The position numbers and the translations under genes were made by a program. A stretch of DNA of 64,000 nt from Alnus glutinosa. Taxonomy: Eukaryota; Streptophyta; Magnoliopsida; Fagales; Betulaceae. The notes beneath the pieces were generated by a model. It was given only the letters and a program-made list of their open reading frames with translations. It did not search any database and was not told where the DNA came from. The stretch spans positions 12,510,654 to 12,574,653 of the forward strand of contig NC_084886.1 in assembly GCF_958979055.1 (NCBI RefSeq), in the 5' to 3' direction. This document shows, piece after piece, positions 56,435 to 64,000 of the stretch. The stretch's first letter is position 1, and each line of letters starts with the position of its first letter.

Positions 56435-57138
56435 CAGATTGAGCTGCGGTGAACGCCTGGAAGAGATTGGCACTGCAGGCGGAGACGCATGCATGGCGGT
56501 GTTTGGGCAATCGGAACAGTGAGATTGTTGCCAGAAAATGTCAAAAACGTTTGTTGAGGGCCATAGAAGAGTGGCTCAGATCATACCGTGTTAAAATTGT
56601 ATATTGAATCACACTTAGGGTGCGTTTGGGATTGCGATTTCATAGACAATAAGTGCGATTTTAAACCAAATCGCAGAACATAAATCGTTTGGAAACTGCA
56701 TTTTTAAAAATTGCGATTTGAAAACGCAGATTTTCTGCGTTTTCAAATCGCAGGTAAGATGATGCTTTTTTGAAAACGTAGAATTTTAAAGGTTAATTTG
56801 CGATTTTAAATGCTAAACTGCGATTTTGCCAAACGCTTAACTGCGTTTTTAAAAATCACTTTTTCCAAATCGCACATTTTAAAATCGTGATTTTAAATCG
56901 CACTTTTTGAAATCGCAAACCCAAACGGACCTTAATATTGTACAGAAGGGGCTTATATATACAGGTCAATAATAAAATACAAACATATATGTAATCCGTG
57001 TGGGACATAATATAATACTACAATACACATGATCTAACACTCTAGCTATCTATTGAAGACCTATGTGAACTCCAAAGTGAATACGTATATATTCAGATTG
57101 AGCTGCGGTGAAGGCTTGGAAGAGACTGGCACCGCAGG
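56435..57138. repeat. 45-base direct repeats flanking the Harbinger-like MITE
   Basis: 56435-56479 and 57094-57138 are near-identical (four mismatches), both reading CAGATTGAGCTGCGGTGAA then TGGAAGAGA. They are 659 bases apart and bracket the MITE. They may be leftovers of a local duplication downstream of the receptor kinase. Confidence 0.75.
56615..56934. mobile_element. PIF/Harbinger-like MITE, 314 bp, rich in AAATCGCA
   Basis: TTA at 56615-56617 and 56932-56934 flanks ends GGGTGCGTTTGGGATTGCGA and, in reverse, GGTCCGTTTGGGTTTGCGA. The body is made of TGCGATTT / AAATCGCA / AAAACGCA words in both orientations, so the whole element can fold back; the middle has AAAACGCAGATTTTCTGCGT. There is no coding sequence. 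Confidence 0.75.
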
Positions 57139-57250
57139 AATATATTCCAAAACAAGACCATAAAAAGAAGCAATACTAGCTAGGTTGTTAATAACTGGTA
57201 GAATAAAATGCACAAGCACGAACAACATGGTACGTGAAAGATACTATCGT

Positions 57251-60020
57251 TCAGAGAGTTAAAGTTGTGATATCGAACAGTTGCCCTAATGTAATGACGT
57301 CTAGTGGCTCTGATGACAGAGGAGGCCTACCCGTTGATAGCTTGTGAGAGACTTGTTCCATTGTCGGCCTGGACTGCTGACAGGCATTTAGGCAAGCAAA
57401 TGCTATCTTAGCAATGGAGAGCACTTCTTCGGTTACTCGACCCCTAGGAGGTGAGAGGCGTTGGTCCAACAGTTGATTCAGTGTTATATGATGGGAAACT
57501 GTTGATGATGATGACGATGATACGGAGGAGATGAAGCTGCCTGGATGCCTTCCCATTATCACTTCCAATGCTACCATCCCAAAGCTGTAAACATCGCACT
57601 TCTCATTCACTTCCGTTGTGTAAGCAAGCTCTGCAAAGAAGATATTAGCACATTGTATGGGTGAGTGGGTAGCGAGGAGGACTCATTAGCCATTGCCATA
57701 TATATATGAAAGCTTACCTGGAGCCGAATACCCGAGGGTGCCTGCATATGATGTGAAATTGGATGAGTTAGGCTTTAAAATCCTTGCTGTGCCGAAGTCA
57801 GAAATGTGAGCTTCAAATTCGAAATCCAGCAGTATGTTATTGCTTGATATGTCTCGATGAATAATAGGAGGTGAGCAGTCGTGGTGCATGTAGGTTAAAG
57901 CTTTGGCAACACCTCTTACAATGTTCACCCTGTTAATCCAGTCCAATTCCATTGCCTTAACCTCACTGCTTAATTTCTTTCTCAAGCTTCCCCCTTCCAA
58001 GAACTCATACACCAAATATGAGTATCTTGCATGTGAACAAAAGCCGAAAAGCTTTACAATATTCCGGTGTCTTACTTCTGTTAAAGCAGTAATCTCACTG
58101 CTAAAGGCTTTTAGATTAGCCACTATGCCATCCTCTGATTGGTGAAGTTTCTTCACAGCAACAACTTGACCGGTTGGCAGCTCAGCTCTATAAACTCTTC
58201 CACATCCTCCCTCTCCAATGATGTAGTTTGAGTTGAATGCCTCTGTCGCTTCAACAATGCTTTGATGTGCTATTTTTCCATCATAGCTCCATGTCACAAA
58301 CAGATTTTCATTTTCTGCATCCCTGGGCTCATCTGTCTTTCTCACTTTTTTGAAACGAACACAGTATATTCCAGCAATGATATATAAAAGAAATAGAGTG
58401 CCCAAAAGAGAGACTGTGATCAAAATCATGGCTCGAAGGCTTATCTTTTCACCAGGTCTTTTGCTCAACAAAGAAGGGCAAGCCTTCAAACCAGTGATGT
58501 TGCCACACAAATCTCTGTTATGTTCTAATGCTGCTATTTGTGCCCTGCTGAAAGCTTTGTTGTTAGGAAGAGGACCCTCCAATTTATTGTATGATATGTC
58601 CACGGATGTCAAGCTTAACATTTCACTAAAAGTGGATGGGATCGAGGTGGACAGAAAGTTGTGGGACAGGTTTAACAATTCCAAGTAGTGTAAATATCCA
58701 AGCTCCCATGGAAGCTTTCCTGTGAGCAAATTGTGGCTAAGATCAAGATATTGGAGATTGCGTATGTTGGCAATCTGTGGGGTGATACTTCCCCAAAACA
58801 TGTTCATGCTCAAATTCAAATCTGAGAGTCTTGAGCACTGTGCCAATTGTATGGGAATTGATCCACTTAGGTTGTTTGCTGCTAAGTTAAGTTGACCAAG
58901 ACTGGAGAGCTTTCCAACTTCCGTGGGAATATTGCCTGAAAGTTTATTATTATTCAGTTTAAGAAGGAATAATAAAGTCAACGCCCCCAATTCCTTTGGA
59001 ATCTTTCCTACTAGGTGATTTCCGGATAGGTCAAGCAACTGTAGTTTATTTGCTTTACCAAGATCATGTGGTATTGTACCTGAAATTCTATTGTTTGAGA
59101 TCTTCAAGCTTGTTAGGCTTTTGCATTGCCCCCAGTTGTTCGAAAGTTCACCATAGAGCTTGTTATAACTCAGATTGATGTAATTCAGTCTTGGATATAT
59201 GCCGAAATCTTTGGATATGTTCCCTTCAAGCTGATTTCTATGCAGCTGAACTCTGACTAATCTGGTACAGTTTCCTAAACTCTTTGGAATAGGACCGGAG
59301 AAGTTGTTTGCATGTGCAGCCAAGTGTTTAAGTGCCCCATTGGCGCATATATTTTGTGGTATATAGCCAGACAACAAGTTCTCAGCCACCAAAAAAGCTA
59401 CCAAAGATGTAAGATTATACATTTCTGTAGGAATGGAGCCACTGAGTTTGTTCGTAAACAAAGCTAAGATAGTGAGGGATGTGAGTTTTCCTATTTCTCG
59501 AGGGATGTGGCCAGAAAATTGATTCACATGCAGGAGCAACTCTGTAAGGTTGTTCAAATCTCCTAGTACTGGAGGGATGTGACCAGAAAATTGATTGAAG
59601 GACAGATCCAACTGTGTGAGCTTGGTCAAATTGCCTACTTCCGGAGGTATGCGGTCAGATAGACTATTATAAGACAGATTCATAACTAGGAGCTTTGTCA
59701 AGTTTCCTATAGAAGTAGGGATTGAACCTACGATATTGTTTTTTCCCAAATTTAGCTTCATTAGAGAAATAAGATTTCCCATTTCCTGAGGTATAGACCC
59801 ATTTATCTCATTCTTATCCATATAAAGGTATTGAAGACTCGTCAGCAGACAAATCTCCGATGGAATATTTCCAGAGAGACGATTAAGACTCAAGTCTAGG
59901 TGATTGAGTTTGGAAAGATTACTGATATGGGGTGGAATGGTTCCATAAAAAGAGTTGTTAGAAAGCTCGAGGCTGACAAGGTCGGGGAATGATAAGAAGT
60001 TGAGATATTGAAGCGTACCT
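57251..60020 (-). pseudogene. LRR receptor-like kinase (MIK2-like), N-terminus cut by LTR element
   Basis: Plasma-membrane receptor kinase of LRR subfamily XII/XI-like type, closest in memory to MDIS1-interacting receptor-like kinase 2. Two exons on the minus strand: 60020-57718 and 57630-57251, with an 87-base phase-1 intron inside the kinase domain at the family's usual place. Twenty LRRs of 24 residues can be counted, from SLELSNNSFYGTIP to TSVDISYNKLEGPLP, then a transmembrane segment (AMILITVSLLGTLFLLYIIA) and a complete RD kinase: GEGGCGRVY loop, VAVKKL lysine, HRDISSNNILLD, DFGTARIL, SAPELAYT and [11 protein letters not shown]. The frame is open up to 60020, where a retrotransposon LTR begins abruptly in mid-repeat. 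Signal peptide, LRRNT cap and the first few repeats are absent from the window. The first ATG left (59893) is internal. The locus should be non-functional unless the remainder continues beyond the element. Confidence 0.9.
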
Positions 60021-60500
60021 TGTAATATATTATTCCTTTTTGGTTGTGGCCTTTATATCACATTTACGGTATTTACTATGTTTATTATTTTTTCAATAAA
60101 CATATACGGCATTATGGATATTTCCATTAATTTAGATTACCGTAAATATGGAATCGGTATTATGGTTATTTCTATTAATTTAGATTACCGTAAATATGGA
60201 ATCGGTTAATTGATTTTAAAATCAATTAACGATATTGTTTCCTTGATGGAAGGAAACAAATACGGTGTTTACCATTTTGAGGGTCCCTAACCTAGCCTAT
60301 AAATAGAGTGCCTGTGTACACCATCAGTACAGCCATCAAGCAATAGGCATAGGTTAGAAGATCCCTCAAATAATCTTTCTTGTTCTTCAGATGGATCGTG
60401 GAGACGCTTGAGCAAACATGGCTAGAGGTAAGCCTGAATCCTGTTTATTCGTTTTCCGCTGCGCATGTTAGATTAAATAATATGTTGATTATTTCTAACA
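60021..60500 (+). mobile_element. 5' LTR of a Ty1/copia retrotransposon
   Basis: It starts TGTAATATATTATTCC and ends ATTATTTCTAACA, with TG...CA borders, 480 bases. TATA motif CTATAAATAGAG is at 60297-60308. The U3 holds two adjacent 48-base copies (60111-60158 and 60159-60206, two mismatches). It sits directly against coding sequence of the receptor kinase. The partner LTR lies outside the window. Confidence 0.85.
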
Positions 60501-60502
60501 TG

Positions 60503-60515
60503 TGGTATCAGAGCC
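60503..60515 (+). promoter_or_regulatory. Primer-binding site, initiator tRNA-Met
   Basis: TGGTATCAGAGCC two bases after the LTR end is the standard minus-strand primer site of plant copia elements. Confidence 0.9.
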
Positions 60516-61185
60516 AGCCTCTATGCTATTTTGCTTAGCATATAATTTTACTATGTGTTATCAATATTGAATCAAGTATTTTTTATTTGTTATCAATATT
60601 GAATCAAGTATATTCTATTTGGTATTGTTCACTTCTGTTTGTCAATATTGTTTGAGCAATATTTCGTCTTTTGTGACATGATAGAAATGTATTAGCGATT
60701 ATTTTGTGAATATTTGTTGTTCACGTACTGTTTGTGAAAACCCATAAATTTGATATAACTACTTTTTGTTTTATCACTATTCTGTGTATTGTGATATACT
60801 GCCTAATTGTGAGTTGTTGTAATCTTGATATGGGTATTTTCATAAAGGGGTGGCGGCTAGGGTTCCATTTTTAGGGTTTTCAACCCATCTGGAACATTAC
60901 GGGTCGGGTTGGTTGGTGACTGGGTAGGGTTTCGACCCATTAAAGTTTTTGGGTTTGATATATTTTCGGGTAGGGTTTTTTAAAACCCATGCAGTTTTGG
61001 GCCATTTAAGTGGGCTGACCTAGTTTAGGCCAGCACTATACATAGACCCAGAGGCCTGACCCGATTAAGTGGGTTGACCTAATTGCCAAATACAGTAGCC
61101 CATTTGGAGTCTTGTGACCCATAAGCCCAACCCAATATACTAGCCCATTACAGTAGCATTTAAATAAAAAAAATAAAAGATTTGA

Positions 61186-61256
61186 CTCATATGGGGTTTG
61201 AACTTGGGACCTTCTTGTCCATAAAGTGACATGCTTCAAACCATTGAGCTAAGCCT
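61186..61256 (-). repeat. tRNA-like relic (A and B box)
   Basis: The minus strand has TAGCTCAATGG (61241-61251) and GTTCAAACCCC (61193-61203), spaced as in a tRNA or tRNA-derived SINE. The arms do not pair into a cloverleaf. It is inside the copia element's interior and is probably a SINE head or pseudo-tRNA. Confidence 0.4.
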
Positions 61257-61639
61257 AGTTTTATGCTTTCACATTAAGGTTTTATTCCCTTTATTATTTA
61301 CAGTACTGTGTATTAAAATTATTGTTTATTTAATACATGAATTGAGGAATATATTTTTAATTTTAAATTTATATTGTTTAAATATAAATTGTTTGATGCC
61401 TAGACCTAAGAATAATTAACAATACCATATATACTGGTGTGTTTACAGTAATATCTAAGAATGCAATGTCGGGGAAAGTTCTGGCAAGGAAAGTCTTGGG
61501 ATTTAAGTGTGTCCGGTGTGACCCCCCTCACTTTCCTGGGAGCTCATCTGCTTGCACCTTGGAAAATGCTGTTTACCCCATTTAAGTATTGGTTTGTTAT
61601 ATTCCTAAGAGGGGGCATCTATAAAGTTGTTAGATGTTA

Positions 61640-61930
61640 ATGAAGTAGCAATTATCATGATAATTTTGGGAGAGCCACAGCATCCCAATTTTGAATGACA
61701 ATTGCATCAAGATTACACACACGTAATTATCATAATAATTATGGGAGAGCCAAAGCATCCCATTTTTTGTATGATAATTACATCAGGATCACACGCATGA
61801 ACCTCATAAAGATTTATTAGATATTCATGAATTACAGCGTGATTATTATGATTTTGGGAGAGCCAAAGCATCCTAATTTTGTAATAATTGCATAAGAATC
61901 GTACACATGAACTTCATATAGAAAAATTAA
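61640..61930. repeat. Three imperfect tandem units of about 90 bp
   Basis: Each unit has an AATTATCATGATAATT-like palindrome, then GGGAGAGCCAAAGCATCC, then a run to ATCACACGCATGAAC. Units begin near 61649, 61727 and 61838. It lies in the untranslated leader or gag region of the copia element. Confidence 0.75.
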
Positions 61931-64000
61931 CATCGTATTGTAATTAACTCATAAATTTAATTACCTATCCCCAAAGGGAAGTTTTTATTTTTATGACTTA
62001 ATTAGAATGAGATAACAAATTTAGTATTAAAAGTAAAATTTCTTTCGGTTGCCCAAAGGTACGAAGAATTTTATTTATTAATATTTAAATTTATTAGTCT
62101 TATCAATAAAGAGTAAATTTCATGCGTGATGCAACCTTTGCCCAAAGGTAGGTTGAAATTTACTATTTAAATTGGCATTGGCTAATTTAAAATAAAGTTA
62201 CTTCATAGCATTAAAGTATTTATTTTAATTTTGGGTTATTGCAGCTATTCCTGTTACTCTACCTTTTGGTGGTTTTATATTCCAATACATTATGATAATA
62301 TTTTTCTGACTGGAAAAATGATTGATATGCTTTTTCATTTGGGGTGTTAAAAATTTTGGTACTCCGTGTGGACAAACCACCTACTCCCGCGGAATTAAGT
62401 ACGCCACGTGAGATTATTAAGCATGAACGGTGGGAGTGATTTAATCACTTAAGTTAGATGTACATGAAATCTCATGTCACTAAAGTCATCAGGGATTTAT
62501 TCCTGAATGTTTTAGAGCCAAAGTTTTATAAAGGTTGTTTATGAACATTTAGTAAGTTCAAACAAAACTTGGCCAGCACCCTAATAGAAAAAAAAGCTTT
62601 AAAGACAAACTTTTTATAGTTTCTAAAGTGTTTATAATCTCATTATGGGAATGAAGGATATTATAGCTTAGCTTAAGTCCCTAAAGATTGAGATTTTTTG
62701 AGTCATTGTTGGTCTATTTCATTTTTTGAATTCTCTCTTCTAAGTGTAGAATTTTATCTTTTAACACACATAAGGATAAATGGTTAATAAGTGAACTTCT
62801 AACCATGTGTGTTCAAGAATATGAGAGAATCCATAAAGTGTTCACATGATTACTCATGTCAAGGGAAAGACCAATAAATGCAATCATGTCCAACACTTAT
62901 AGCATGAGAATAAGGTGCCAATAAAGTATTATGGCAATCAAGATACCTATTTCTCATGAAATAAGGAAAATTAAGGGCATATAAAGAAAGATTGCATGAA
63001 GTATAAGAAATGACTTAAAATAAAGATAATCTCATATATCTAGTATGTCGTGAATCTCTTTTAGTGACTCATTCAAATATATTGTGGATTGATTATGGTC
63101 CACGTTGTCAACACTGCAGAGTCTTTTTAAAATGAATAACACGTGTTTATAATTTGAGCTTGTTGAGATCTATAGGTTAATTTTAAAATTCAGTTATAAT
63201 TTTGACCTCAAAAATGATTTATATTCCATAATCTTTTTGAAATATATTTTCTAGTTTGGCTTATTAAAAATTTCAATTTTTATTTTAAACTTGAAATTTT
63301 TCTTATTTTTTGTGGAATATTGGTTGGGGTTTATTTAAAGTCTATTTAAAATTGACATACATCCCAATTTTTGAAACAAAATTATTTGTTTATTTCTGCA
63401 TACTGATGTTGACGTAAAGTAGAGTCTTTAAGAATTTAAAAATGCTCTTGTTATGGCTTTGGAGATTGAAATATATCTCCATACAGAAAATAAAAATCGG
63501 TGATTTACTGACTTTGGTACTTGTGTGGATTGCATAAGGGAAAGCATACCAACAAGACCATTAGAGGTGCCAAAGAGAGCCTTTTAAAATTCTTGAGATC
63601 ATGTACATTGAAATATATTAACCTTTCCATACTCATTGCCTAAATGGTCAGAGATATTTTTTATCTCTTTTAGTGATGACCATATAAAGTTTATGTATCT
63701 CTATCTTCTAAATATTAAAGCTGGGGTATTGAATGCTTTCAATACCTATAAGGAAGAAGAAGAGAAACAATATGAAGATCATAAGATCTAATATAGGCAT
63801 AGAGTATTAAGGTAGGTACACACAAAAGGAAATGATTAGTAATACTAATCTGCTATCACCCTTATAGAGTAAAGCTTTGAAGACCGTTGTGTATATGTTA
63901 AACAGGATTTCATCTAAGGTTGTCCATAAGACACCTTTTAAAGTATGAAATAGATGGAAGCTTAGTTTAAATTATTTACACATATGGGGTTGCCTTGCTA

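Larger units (their letters stand above)
60501..64000 (+). mobile_element. Decayed internal region of the copia element
   Basis: No long open frame remains. Near 63060-63115 a reading with NILWIDYG aligns with the aspartic protease site of copia polyproteins (normally D-S-G), already altered. From about 63515 to 64000 broken frames align with copia integrase: CVDCIRGKHTNKTIRGAKRA (zinc-finger end), NGQRYFLSLL, IIRSNIGIEYXGRYTQK, SKALKTVVYMLNRISSKVV, SLNYLHIWGCLA, with several stops. The sequence between 60520 and 63000 is mostly non-coding and repeat-rich. The element continues past the right edge. Confidence 0.78.

Noticed and set aside
59893..59893. ATG at 59893 as the receptor kinase start
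   Set aside because: It lies inside a leucine-rich repeat, and the same frame continues upstream to the LTR border at 60020.
1..64000. CRISPR arrays, operons or other prokaryotic systems
   Set aside because: The spliced genes, tRNA form and repeats are those of a plant nuclear genome; none of the repeats has regular unique spacers.

Overview
This is a window of plant nuclear DNA. The evidence is intron-split genes with GT-AG junctions, AT-rich introns and spacers, and families found only in plants: an R2R3-MYB factor, a PLS-class PPR protein, an LRR receptor kinase and a folate-biopterin transporter. Non-LTR elements whose tails read TTACTTATC followed by A, many MITEs and several LTR remnants suggest a woody core eudicot, possibly Fagales. 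That taxonomic guess is weak and rests on repeat style only.

Layout, left to right. 542-16783 (-): a DEAD-box RNA helicase of the AtRH13 type, at least 13 coding exons, with its last exon off the left edge. Its 2.3 kb and 5.1 kb introns hold several LINE pieces. 16784-20819: spacer with a small LTR-like pair, a gypsy-type LTR relic and a MITE. About 20913-25908 (+): a five-exon HAD phosphatase like At2g33255. 27074-27146 (-): tRNA-Lys(CTT). 27523-28911 (+): a three-exon plant protein of unknown function. 31908-34296 (+): a plastid-type folate-biopterin transporter. 37075-38985 (-): an intronless PPR protein. 42488-43604 (-): an R2R3-MYB like MYB79. 43605-57250: a 13.6 kb gene-free stretch of decayed repeats. 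57251-60020 (-): an MIK2-like LRR receptor kinase cut off at its N-terminal side by an LTR. 60021-64000 (+): the LTR, primer-binding site and decayed inside of a Ty1/copia element that continues off the right edge.

The genes are ordinary, independently transcribed plant genes and I see no operon-like or pathway cluster. The helicase (ribosome biogenesis) and the PPR protein (organelle RNA) both act on RNA but in different compartments. The most unusual signals are in the repeats. Three insertions of 16 to 25 bases are each flanked by 15 to 19 base target duplications; two consist only of the poly(A) end of a LINE family present here, and the third is a similar A-tailed stub of unassigned family. 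A fourth, palindromic one lies beside the tRNA gene. Two LINE copies kept an ORF1-like region and the 3' tail but no reverse transcriptase. A foldback family has interiors built of GGTGGC/GCCACC words. The receptor kinase is broken by a retrotransposon while the rest of its reading frame is still open.
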